DNA of 22,570 bases from CAYUHZ01 sp964444625 (GTDB lineage: Bacteria > Patescibacteriota > Patescibacteriia > Patescibacteriales > GWC2-42-12): positions 1-22,570 of the forward strand of contig CAYUHZ010000011.1 of assembly GCA_964444625.1 (NCBI GenBank), in the 5' to 3' direction. This document shows, one piece after another, positions 1 through 6,445 of this stretch. The notes under the pieces were generated by a model. The model ran no database searches. It had not been told where the DNA came from and saw only the letters and a program-made list of their open reading frames with translations. The position numbers were made by a program, and so were the translations under genes. Each line of letters begins with the position of its first letter. The stretch's first letter is position 1.

Positions 1-209
1 GCTCCACTGGCTGGAACGAGTTAGAACCTATATGTATGTATAAAATTCTATTATTAGAGTACCACAACCACTGACAATAAGCAAGTTTGTCGTCTTATCC
101 CCATTAACTAAAAAACGTCAATCCATAAAGTCTTATAATAAACAACCTCCTCGGCTAAAAAACCTAGAAAAACAACGCTTTTATTAAAAACTTTTATTTT
201 CTTACACAA
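1..209. other. Intergenic left edge, no gene seen
   Basis: No open frame with coding character is visible. Bases 1-29 read on the minus strand faintly resemble the 3' arm of a tRNA: GCTCC at 1-5 and TTAGAACCT at 21-29, compared with GCTCC and TTCGAACCT in the tRNA-Gln gene further right. The T-stem does not pair, so this is not a functional tRNA. The rest is AT-rich spacer with a TATAAT at 134-139 that has no recognisable -35. It could be a displaced tRNA fragment at the far end of an integrated element, or chance. Confidence 0.35.
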
Positions 210-212
210 ATG

Positions 213-221
213 TGTTATAAT
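213..221 (+). promoter_or_regulatory. Extended -10 promoter (TGT-TATAAT)
   Basis: TGT at 213-215 is followed directly by a perfect TATAAT at 216-221. The -35 region is weak. The ATG at 228 lies six bases after the -10 box, about where transcription should start, so the mRNA is probably leaderless. The same nine-base motif precedes several other genes in this window. Confidence 0.6.
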
Positions 222-227
222 AAATGC

Positions 228-1688
228 ATGGAAATCAATTATATTTTTGATTCATTCAAGGGATTAAATAATGAAAAAAATAAAGATTCTACAATTATAA
301 TAGACAATGATGATTGCCTATTATTTGTTTTATTCGATGGAGTGGGATCAGCCAAGAATGCTCTCAGGGGGGTGGAATTGTGCTCAGATTTTATAAAAAA
401 TAATTATAAAAATTTTTTAAAAGACACTCTTCTATCGTTTAACGATTTAATGTTCGAGGCGAATGAATATATAAAGGAAAAGAACATTGAGGAGCCGTAC
501 ACTACATACGTTGCACTATTCATCCATAAAAAATCAGATGCTATTTTAATTTCAAGTATGGGCGACTCACGATTTTATGGCATATCAAAACAGTATATTA
601 CTCAATACTCAAAGGATGACAAAGGAGAGCTAACCAATACTATTACGAAATGCATTGGCATGAACGAATTGGCGAAAAATGATTTTAAAACAATTGTTAT
701 CGACAAACCAGAAAAAAGATTATTACTATGCAGTGATGGATTTTATCATTTTATTGAAAAAGATAAATTAGATTTTTTTGAAATTTTGAATTACACAAAC
801 TTAAAAAATATTCAAAAAAGGATAGAAAAGGTCTGGGGTGTCCGATTTTTATTTTCCAGAACCTTAACAAATATCACGTTTATGAAAAAAGCAATTGTAG
901 TCTTCGGACTACTGGCGTTAGGGTTATTTCCCATCGTCTCAATGTCGGCTCCCTCTTTATCGGCGAAGCTCAAGGGAAAAATTTTATTAGCCGTTGAAGA
1001 TCGAGGCAAAACTTATTTTGTCCACGATGACGGCAACAAGTATCTCATCACCAAGGATACAGCTCAAAAAGTATTTGAGAAACTGGCGATTGGAATTAAG
1101 AACCAAGACCTCGCTCAGATACCAGAGAAAAAGCTGAATCTAGATGTCGCCACTACGACACAACCGAATACTTGCGATCCGAAAATAGTTGAAAAAATTG
1201 TCTACCAAGAAAAAATTGTTGAGAAGCCAGTCTACATAAACACCTGTTCTAGCGGTACTTCTGTAAGTCAGAATCAAAATACGGCGACTATTAGCTACTC
1301 CGAGTATACACCGACTTATGTGGTTAAAGACAGATACGATGGAGAAACAACCCCTAGAAGCGGAGTTAGAATTGTGGTCTTTGATAAATTTACCGCCAGA
1401 AAAATCAGCATAAAAAAAATGGTGTTTAGATCAAGCGAGCCTGCTGGGAACTTAAGACTGACATTTGATACGAACGATGGCACAAGTAAAAGTTATATAT
1501 CCCGACCACATGGAGAATTTTACTTAAGCGGAACTGATAAATTCTTGTATACCAACGAAATTGCGATTGGCAATTATCCATTCAGCATAACCGTGATAAC
1601 CAGTGACACGGGCAAGGTAATTGAGCCAGATATATCAGAGTGGGAGCTATGGGACAATACCGATAATAAGCCCATTAAAATGCAGTAA
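228..1688 (+). CDS. PP2C-like phosphatase domain in frame with a secreted surface protein (chimeric ORF)
   Basis: This is one uninterrupted frame with two unrelated parts. Residues 1-202 (from the ATG at 228) resemble PPM/PP2C Ser/Thr phosphatases: a degenerate N-terminal N-E-K-N-K-D stretch, the metal motif D37-G-V-G40, G112-D-S-R115 and S169-D-G171. The final D-N-x-T motif of the family is missing, and homology appears to stop near base 835. About 16 linker residues follow, then M219-K-K-A-I-V-V starts a textbook signal peptide or membrane segment and an extracellular domain (see the 882-1688 entry). Either a truncated phosphatase runs by chance into the next gene, or this is a real membrane phosphatase with the catalytic part inside and the sensor outside. 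An upstream in-frame ATG at 210 overlaps the -10 box, so I prefer 228. The phosphatase identity is fairly sure; the fusion as a real protein is uncertain. Confidence 0.6.
   Translation: MEINYIFDSFKGLNNEKNKDSTIIIDNDDCLLFVLFDGVGSAKNALRGVELCSDFIKNNYKNFLKDTLLSFNDLMFEANEYIKEKNIEEPYTTYVALFIHKKSDAILISSMGDSRFYGISKQYITQYSKDDKGELTNTITKCIGMNELAKNDFKTIVIDKPEKRLLLCSDGFYHFIEKDKLDFFEILNYTNLKNIQKRIEKVWGVRFLFSRTLTNITFMKKAIVVFGLLALGLFPIVSMSAPSLSAKLKGKILLAVEDRGKTYFVHDDGNKYLITKDTAQKVFEKLAIGIKNQDLAQIPEKKLNLDVATTTQPNTCDPKIVEKIVYQEKIVEKPVYINTCSSGTSVSQNQNTATISYSEYTPTYVVKDRYDGETTPRSGVRIVVFDKFTARKISIKKMVFRSSEPAGNLRLTFDTNDGTSKSYISRPHGEFYLSGTDKFLYTNEIAIGNYPFSITVITSDTGKVIEPDISEWELWDNTDNKPIKMQ
882..1688 (+). CDS. Secreted CPR-type surface protein (internal start of the chimeric ORF)
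   Basis: Starting at the ATG at 882 gives 268 residues. Residues 1-23 are a signal peptide (K2-K3, then a hydrophobic run FGLLALGLFPIV, with a plausible cleavage site near S-M-S-A). Residues 31-80 form the compact K-G-K-I-L-L ... Y-F-V ... G-N-K-Y-L-I domain that I associate with CPR surface proteins; a relative is at the end of the 19936-20778 protein. Residues 98-122 hold a charged K-I-V-E-K repeat bracketed by C98 and C122, which could form a disulfide. The C-terminal 140 residues look beta-rich and I do not recognise them. No Shine-Dalgarno motif or clear promoter precedes the ATG. This start is very likely the ancestral one, whether or not the longer fusion is translated. The biochemical function is unknown. 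Confidence 0.65.
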   Translation: MKKAIVVFGLLALGLFPIVSMSAPSLSAKLKGKILLAVEDRGKTYFVHDDGNKYLITKDTAQKVFEKLAIGIKNQDLAQIPEKKLNLDVATTTQPNTCDPKIVEKIVYQEKIVEKPVYINTCSSGTSVSQNQNTATISYSEYTPTYVVKDRYDGETTPRSGVRIVVFDKFTARKISIKKMVFRSSEPAGNLRLTFDTNDGTSKSYISRPHGEFYLSGTDKFLYTNEIAIGNYPFSITVITSDTGKVIEPDISEWELWDNTDNKPIKMQ

Positions 1689-1692
1689 CCGT

Positions 1693-1809
1693 ATGAAAAA
1701 CAAAAACGATTTAAAACCGAAGGACTGGATAATAGTTATAATAATTTGGTTTGGAACAATATTTATATTAATAAAAATATTTGACTTAATTGTTGATATA
1801 TTATTTTAA
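1693..1809 (+). CDS. 38-residue single-pass membrane peptide
   Basis: The ATG at 1693 lies four bases after the stop of the upstream gene, and the frame ends at a TAA at 1807-1809. The peptide has a charged start (MKNKNDLKPKDW) followed by one long hydrophobic helix (IIVIIIWFGTIFILIKIF), so it should sit in the membrane with its N-terminus inside. An intrinsic terminator follows within four bases, so it is the last gene of the transcript from the surface-protein gene. I do not recognise a family. A longer in-frame start at 1621 overlaps the previous gene and is unlikely. Small size limits confidence. Confidence 0.5.
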   Translation: MKNKNDLKPKDWIIVIIIWFGTIFILIKIFDLIVDILF

Positions 1810-1812
1810 AGT

Positions 1813-1836
1813 AATCGGATTTACTCCGATTTTTTT
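1813..1836 (+). terminator. Intrinsic terminator
   Basis: A perfect 7-bp stem, AATCGGA (1813-1819) with TCCGATT (1825-1831), and a 5-base loop are followed by a run of T to 1836. It ends the surface-protein/38-residue peptide transcript and isolates the HTH-recombinase pair downstream. Confidence 0.75.
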
Positions 1837-1846
1837 AAAAAACAGC

Positions 1847-2233
1847 ATGACACAGAAACTGACAAAAAACATAAAGCACACTTCTGAAAACCTTGAATTT
1901 ATTGACTGGGTAGCTTTGCCGTCAGTTTACAGAGAGCCTAAAACGCAGAAAGAATTTGCGTCTAAAATCGGAGTCTGCGAAGACACGTTAACTGATTGGA
2001 AAAAGAGAGTAGGATTTTGGGATGAAGTTTATAAAAACAGAAAGCGATATTTTATAGATAAAAGTGGCGATGTTGTCCAGTCGCTTTACAAAAAATGCTT
2101 AAAAGACGGAAACGGATCAGATGTAAAAGTATTTTTAAACTATGTTGGGGAGCTAACTGATAAGACGGAAATGGCAATGGACAGTGAGCTAATACAGACA
2201 TTGAAAAAAATAAATAAAATCCTTCCCTCATAA
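1847..2233 (+). CDS. Phage-type helix-turn-helix protein (phBC6A51 / small terminase-like)
   Basis: This is a 128-residue protein. Residues about 20-75 fit the HTH found in phBC6A51-type phage and insertion-element proteins: the P-S-x-Y-R-E-P-K-T-Q-x-E-F-A-x-K-I-G-V-x-x-x-T-L-x-x-W-K segment is a helix-turn-helix with the recognition helix around C-E-D-T-L-T-D-W-K-K. The C-terminal half is helical and charged. Family members act as DNA-binding proteins, often small terminase-like or element regulators. The ATG at 1847 lies after the upstream terminator; a longer frame from 1790 would run through that hairpin. The stop is eight bases before the recombinase ATG, so the two are probably co-transcribed and this protein may regulate or assist the recombinase. 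That role is inferred from position. Confidence 0.65.
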   Translation: MTQKLTKNIKHTSENLEFIDWVALPSVYREPKTQKEFASKIGVCEDTLTDWKKRVGFWDEVYKNRKRYFIDKSGDVVQSLYKKCLKDGNGSDVKVFLNYVGELTDKTEMAMDSELIQTLKKINKILPS

Positions 2234-2241
2234 ATAAAAAA

Positions 2242-3885
2242 ATGAATCAAGAGAACGCCAACAAATACATCCTATACGCCAGAAAATCCAGCGAGGCTGA
2301 AGATCGTCAAGTTGCCTCAATAGATTCTCAGATAACTGAGCTTCTTAAAATTGCCGAGAGAGATAAAATAAATATTGTAGAAATTATATCTGAATCAATG
2401 TCAGCAAAAGAACCTGGCCGACAGGAATTTAATAAAATGATTCAGAAAATTCATAAAGGCGAGGCCGATGGAATATTAAGCTGGAAAATAAATAGACTTG
2501 TACGAAACCCAATTGATGGCGGACAATTAAGTTGGATGCTTCAGCAACATATTCTTAAACATATAAAAACCATAGAAAGAAACTATTTGCCAACTGATAA
2601 TGTTTTAGTAATGGCAGTTGATCTTGGTGTGGCAAATCAATTTATTTTAGATTTAAGCATGGATACTAAAAGAGGTTTAATGGCCAAAGCAGAAAGAGGC
2701 TGGTATCCATGCCCTCTTACAACTGGCTATATATCCAATCCAAATAAAAAGAAAGGTGAAAAAGAAATTATTGAAGACCCTGAAAGATTTGATTTAACAA
2801 GAAAAATGTTTGACCTAGTTTTGACTGGAGTGTATAACCCAAGGGAGATTCTTGAAATCGCGACCAATGAATGGGGGTTAAGAAATAAGCGGGGCAAAAA
2901 ATTAGCAAAAAGTACTTTCTATCGAATGCTTACTGATACGTTTTATTATGGAATATATCAATACCCAAAACGAAGTGGCAAGTGGCACAATGGCAAGCAT
3001 AGACCAATGATCTCAATTGAAGAATATGACAAGATACAACAAATTCTCGGAAGAAAAGGTAAGGCTCGACCGAAAACAAATGAATTTGCACTATCGGGAT
3101 TAATTCGATGCCCAGAATGCGGAGCTATGATCGTTGGTCATGACAAAGTAAAAAGACAAAAAAATGGAAATATTCACTACTATCGATATTATCGTTGTTC
3201 AAGAAGAAAGGATTCAAACTGCTCACAAAGCAAACATATCCATGAAGAAGATTTAGAAAAACAAATCGTGTGGCTCCTAGATAGGTTAGAACTACCTAAA
3301 GAATTTATAGACTGGGCATTTAAAGCGATAAAAGAAGAAAATAAAAAAGACACGCAAGTTGAAAGGCATATAAATTTAAAACATCAGCGAGAATATAACG
3401 AATGTAACGAAAAAATTAAAGGCTTGATGGACATGAGGGCTTCTAAAGAAATAACCGCCGATGAATTCGCCACTAGGAAGCAGGAATTAACAAGCGAATT
3501 TAACCGCTTAAAAGGCCTTCTGGACGATTCTCACGTCACTTCCCTAGATAATCTCGACAAAATAGAAAAGGCCTTTAAATTCGCAGAAAATGCCGTAGAA
3601 AAATTTAAGACAGGCTCAATAAAAGAAAAAGCTCAAATAGTTTACGATCTTGGTTCGAACCTCACACTAAAAGACGGAATCCTCAATGTTTCCGTGCATG
3701 AACCGCTTATTTACCACCAAGAAGTCTCAGCCGAAGCAAAGGCGATAAAACGAGCGTTCGAACCGCTCAAGAATGACGAAGATAAACGAAAACTCTGTGA
3801 GGTTTACTCACAGAGTCCGATAATGCTCCGGGACAAGGATTCGAACCTCGGTTACCAGGGCCAGAACCTGGCGTCCTACCGCTAG
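2242..3885 (+). CDS. Large serine recombinase (site-specific integrase)
   Basis: The protein has 547 residues in the usual order for large serine integrases. The catalytic resolvase domain is at about 8-150, with Y12-A-R-K-S16 where S16 is the expected nucleophile and R14 a conserved arginine. The Recombinase domain (Pfam-type) is at about 160-265. A zinc ribbon has C290-x2-C293 and C319-x7-C327, and a coiled-coil-rich region occupies about 365-460. It should cut and rejoin DNA at paired attachment sites for integration of its element. It follows the HTH gene by eight bases. The oddity is the C-terminus: codons from 3792 onward overlap an intrinsic terminator and then a complete tRNA-Gln gene on the opposite strand, so the last roughly 20 residues (M-L-R-D-K-D-S-N-L-G ...) are the antisense of the tRNA. 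This suggests that an attachment site lies in or beside the tRNA gene. No frameshift is seen. Confidence 0.93.
   Translation: MNQENANKYILYARKSSEAEDRQVASIDSQITELLKIAERDKINIVEIISESMSAKEPGRQEFNKMIQKIHKGEADGILSWKINRLVRNPIDGGQLSWMLQQHILKHIKTIERNYLPTDNVLVMAVDLGVANQFILDLSMDTKRGLMAKAERGWYPCPLTTGYISNPNKKKGEKEIIEDPERFDLTRKMFDLVLTGVYNPREILEIATNEWGLRNKRGKKLAKSTFYRMLTDTFYYGIYQYPKRSGKWHNGKHRPMISIEEYDKIQQILGRKGKARPKTNEFALSGLIRCPECGAMIVGHDKVKRQKNGNIHYYRYYRCSRRKDSNCSQSKHIHEEDLEKQIVWLLDRLELPKEFIDWAFKAIKEENKKDTQVERHINLKHQREYNECNEKIKGLMDMRASKEITADEFATRKQELTSEFNRLKGLLDDSHVTSLDNLDKIEKAFKFAENAVEKFKTGSIKEKAQIVYDLGSNLTLKDGILNVSVHEPLIYHQEVSAEAKAIKRAFEPLKNDEDKRKLCEVYSQSPIMLRDKDSNLGYQGQNLASYR
3783..3816 (-). terminator. 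Intrinsic terminator of the dnaX-lipase-tRNA-Gln unit
   Basis: A perfect 10-bp inverted repeat, ACTCTGTGAG (3792-3801) and CTCACAGAGT (3807-3816), has a 5-base loop. Read on the minus strand it is followed by TTTTCGTTT. It lies 9 bases past the tRNA 3' end, as expected for tRNA transcript termination. On the plus strand it falls inside the recombinase coding sequence and has no T-run, so it should not stop recombinase transcription. Confidence 0.8.
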
Positions 3886-3896
3886 ACGATCCCGGA
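3826..3896 (-). tRNA. tRNA-Gln (anticodon CUG)
   Basis: The gene folds as a full cloverleaf on the minus strand. The acceptor arm TCCGGGA (from 3896) pairs perfectly with TCCCGGA (ending at 3827). The anticodon stem CCAGG/CCTGG encloses the loop TTCTGGC, giving anticodon CTG, which reads CAG (Gln). The T-arm CGAGG-TTCGAAT-CCTTG has one G-T pair. Discriminator base G is at 3826 and CCA is not encoded in full (only CA follows). The lipase stop codon ends 3 bases before the tRNA, so the tRNA is probably processed from the dnaX-lipase transcript. The recombinase reading frame on the other strand ends inside this gene. Confidence 0.93.
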
Positions 3897-3899
3897 ATA

Positions 3900-4712
3900 T
3901 TATTCGTTTATTTTTTCTAGGCGCCTATTTATTTCCGGCAGCGCTTCTTTGGCTGCTCGTTCTCCTGATTCAATAAATTTATGCATATTATAAAATTTAA
4001 AACTATCTTTTAGTGCGCGCATTTCTGGTTTTATTATAGTAACATTGCCATTGACTTTAGCCAAGTTATATTTTACTGCCCGTGTTCTGATAATTTCATA
4101 TGATTGCAATAAACTTGTGATCATGCCGGGATTTTCCAATTTGATATTTTTCTTCATCACCAGGTCTACGGCAATGACATAGTCGGCGCCCATTTTTTCT
4201 ACGCAATTTATTGGCGTCGGATTAACCACTGCTCCGTCGATAAAATATTCATGTCCGATTTTTACCGGAGGAAATATGCCGGGCACGCAGATACTAGCTT
4301 GAACCGCGCGAGCGATATTGCCGTGAGAAATAATAGCTTCTTCGCCGGTAAAAAGATTGGTTGCAATTACCCGGAAGGGCATCTTAATGTCGGAAAAATC
4401 AGCATCGTTGAATAGATGATTAATATAGCGAAATATTTTTTCTCCCCTAATCATTGACTTTCCTGGACGAGGCAAATCCACGAACTTTCTGATTGCTTGC
4501 GCTTTGGACATGGAGACAATCTCCTTTTCTAATTTTTCCAAATCAAGACCTAGGGCAAAGCAAGCGCCTACCAAGGAACCCATGCTTACTCCAGCTATCA
4601 TGTCAATTCCTATTCCTTCCTGTTGCAATATCTTCAAAACACCAAGGTGGGCGATTCCTCTTGCTCCACCCCCTCCGAGCGCTAAACCAATTTTATTTTT
4701 TGCCGCTGACAT
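3900..4712 (-). CDS. Patatin-like phospholipase (RssA/YchK-like)
   Basis: The 270-residue protein has all the patatin hallmarks: the glycine-rich oxyanion loop G13-G-G-G-x-R-G19, the nucleophile elbow G41-V-S43-M-G45, and the catalytic aspartate in D159-G-A161, giving a Ser-Asp dyad. The I-C-V-P-G-I-F-P-P segment before the dyad is typical of bacterial RssA/NTE-type lipases. It probably hydrolyses acyl esters of membrane lipids in the cytoplasm. Length is normal for the short bacterial class and there is no signal peptide. The ATG at 4712 lies two bases after the dnaX stop; a TTG at 4718 overlapping that stop by four bases is an alternative start. The tight coupling to dnaX indicates an operon that continues into tRNA-Gln. 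Confidence 0.9.
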   Translation of the reverse strand: MSAAKNKIGLALGGGGARGIAHLGVLKILQQEGIGIDMIAGVSMGSLVGACFALGLDLEKLEKEIVSMSKAQAIRKFVDLPRPGKSMIRGEKIFRYINHLFNDADFSDIKMPFRVIATNLFTGEEAIISHGNIARAVQASICVPGIFPPVKIGHEYFIDGAVVNPTPINCVEKMGADYVIAVDLVMKKNIKLENPGMITSLLQSYEIIRTRAVKYNLAKVNGNVTIIKPEMRALKDSFKFYNMHKFIESGERAAKEALPEINRRLEKINE

Positions 4713-4714
4713 AA

Positions 4715-6352
4715 TCAATTTATTAGCCGGCCGCCAAAATTTTTTATTATATTTTCAATCAATTCGCCGCCGTCATTGTTGGTGTTTTTTTCAATAAGCT
4801 TATCGTCTGACTGGCTATTTTGATTTTGCTGGCTTGGAGCAGTTTCTTCGGTGACCACTTCAATCGATTCATCAACCAGAGCATTAATTGAAAGCGGAGT
4901 GCCGTACACTTGGCGCAAGACCTTCTCAATTAATACCTTAATATTCGGTTCGCTGACGCGATTTTTGTGAAATTTATACTTAAAAGCAAGGAACAGTTGA
5001 CTTCCATTCAAATCTTTTGGCTGGCAAACTCGAAGAATAAAAGACAAAGAATGATTATATTGTTTAACTTTTGCCAATACCTCATTCCAACGTTTGACAA
5101 TAGTTTCTTTGGAAATATTTGACGCTAACTCGACTTTTGGTTCATTGGTTTCCGCTATTTTGGATGATATATTTTTTGCCTGAAAAATTGGCCTAGCAGT
5201 TGCAGAAGCAGGGCTCAGCCCCGGCGTTTGCGCAATTGAGACATCCTGGCACAGCTCAATAATCGCTATTTCAAATGGAAATTGGATGATTCCTGATTCT
5301 TTTATTTGTGTCCGAACTTTCACGAATTTTTCAATAATCATGATAATTCGTTCAATGTTTAGCTTGGCAAGCAAATTCGTTAAGCGCGTCTCCATGCTTT
5401 CTCCTAAGTCCAGTCCCAATTTATTAATTAACCTAGGATTGACTTTGCTTAACATCATCCGGCGTAAAATCATCAATATGTCATCAACGAATAACCTCAA
5501 ATCAACTCCGTTATCTGCTAAATTGTTGATTAACGATATGCCGACGGCACTATCTTTTTTACTCAAAGCCTCCAACAAACTTATTGTTTCATTTAAATCG
5601 CTCCTGGGAATAACCAAATCAGCTTCGTTTTGAGTGACTTCAAGCTCGCCGCTACTACTCAAATTGCTTATCGCTACAATCTGTCCCAGCAAGCTTTCCG
5701 CGTCTCGCATGTGTCCTTCTGCTTGTCTAGCAATAGCTTCGAGAATCTTTTTATCTATTTTAATTTTCTCCATATTAGCGATATAGCTTAATTTTTTGGT
5801 CATATCTGAAACGGAAATTTTTTTGAAATCAAAACGTTGGCAGCGAGAAATAATAGTGGCCGGAACTTTATGTATTTCAGTTGTGCAAAGGATAAAAATT
5901 ACAAACTTCGGAGGTTCCTCAATTATTTTCAGCAAAGCATTAAAAGCTGCGGTTGACAGCATATGAACTTCATCAATAATAAAAACTTTATAACTTAGCA
6001 AGCCGGGAGCAACTCTGGCGTTTGCGATAATATTTTCTCGCACATTATCAACGCCCGTATTGCTGGCGGCGTCGATTTCTACAATATCAAGCGCTCGCCC
6101 TTCGGTTATATCCGAACAAGGCCTGCATTCGCTGCAGGGGTTTGCTGAATCATTTTTTTTGTTTTGGCAATTGACTGCTTTGGCGAATACTCTGGCTAAA
6201 GTGGTCTTGCCAACAGCTCTTGGACCGCAAAAAAGATAAGCATGGGCTATTTTGCCCAGTTTAATCTCTTGCGACAAAGTTAATTTTATATGGTTTTGAC
6301 CAACTACTTCATCAAAATTTTGCGGTCGATATTTTCGGTACAAAGTAGCCAT
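4715..6352 (-). CDS. dnaX: DNA polymerase III subunit tau/gamma
   Basis: This is the clamp-loader ATPase, 545 residues. The N-terminus (M-A-T-L-Y-R-K-Y-R-P) is diagnostic for DnaX. Walker A is G43-P-R-A-V-G-K-T-T51, Walker B is centred on D127-E-V-H130, and the arginine finger lies in S-R170-C. Zinc ligands are C62, C73, C76 and C79. Domain III extends to about residue 370. A linker and a C-terminal tau-type domain follow (W-N-E-V-L-A-K-V-K-Q-Y-N ...), which would contact the polymerase. Walker A has A-V in place of the more usual G-T. At residues 392-394 the codons GCA AAA AAT make an A-AAA-AAT heptamer at the position of the E. coli dnaX frameshift site; a -1 shift would reach a TGA ten codons after the repeated AAA. 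The gene is first in the dnaX-lipase-tRNA-Gln unit. An upstream terminator separates it from the 6446-7111 gene, so it needs its own promoter, which I cannot identify firmly. Confidence 0.96.
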   Translation of the reverse strand: MATLYRKYRPQNFDEVVGQNHIKLTLSQEIKLGKIAHAYLFCGPRAVGKTTLARVFAKAVNCQNKKNDSANPCSECRPCSDITEGRALDIVEIDAASNTGVDNVRENIIANARVAPGLLSYKVFIIDEVHMLSTAAFNALLKIIEEPPKFVIFILCTTEIHKVPATIISRCQRFDFKKISVSDMTKKLSYIANMEKIKIDKKILEAIARQAEGHMRDAESLLGQIVAISNLSSSGELEVTQNEADLVIPRSDLNETISLLEALSKKDSAVGISLINNLADNGVDLRLFVDDILMILRRMMLSKVNPRLINKLGLDLGESMETRLTNLLAKLNIERIIMIIEKFVKVRTQIKESGIIQFPFEIAIIELCQDVSIAQTPGLSPASATARPIFQAKNISSKIAETNEPKVELASNISKETIVKRWNEVLAKVKQYNHSLSFILRVCQPKDLNGSQLFLAFKYKFHKNRVSEPNIKVLIEKVLRQVYGTPLSINALVDESIEVVTEETAPSQQNQNSQSDDKLIEKNTNNDGGELIENIIKNFGGRLIN

Positions 6353-6378
6353 AAAATTTTCTCATAGTTAAAATCAAT

Positions 6379-6411
6379 CAAAAAAATAAAACCGATAATA
6401 AGCCATATCGG
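6379..6411 (-). terminator. Intrinsic terminator
   Basis: On the minus strand a CCGATA (6411-6406) / TATCGG (6397-6392) stem with an 8-base loop is followed by TTTTATTTTTTT. It lies 35 bases past the stop of the 6446-7111 gene and before the dnaX start. The stem is only 6 bp, so read-through into dnaX may be substantial. Confidence 0.6.
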
Positions 6412-6445
6412 CCTTTGGGTTGGCATGCTCTTTTAGGTATTGCTT

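Noticed and set aside
1790..1846. Longer start for the HTH protein at 1790
   Set aside because: It would translate through the terminator hairpin at 1813-1836 and overlap the 38-residue peptide gene; the ATG at 1847 gives a normal N-terminus.
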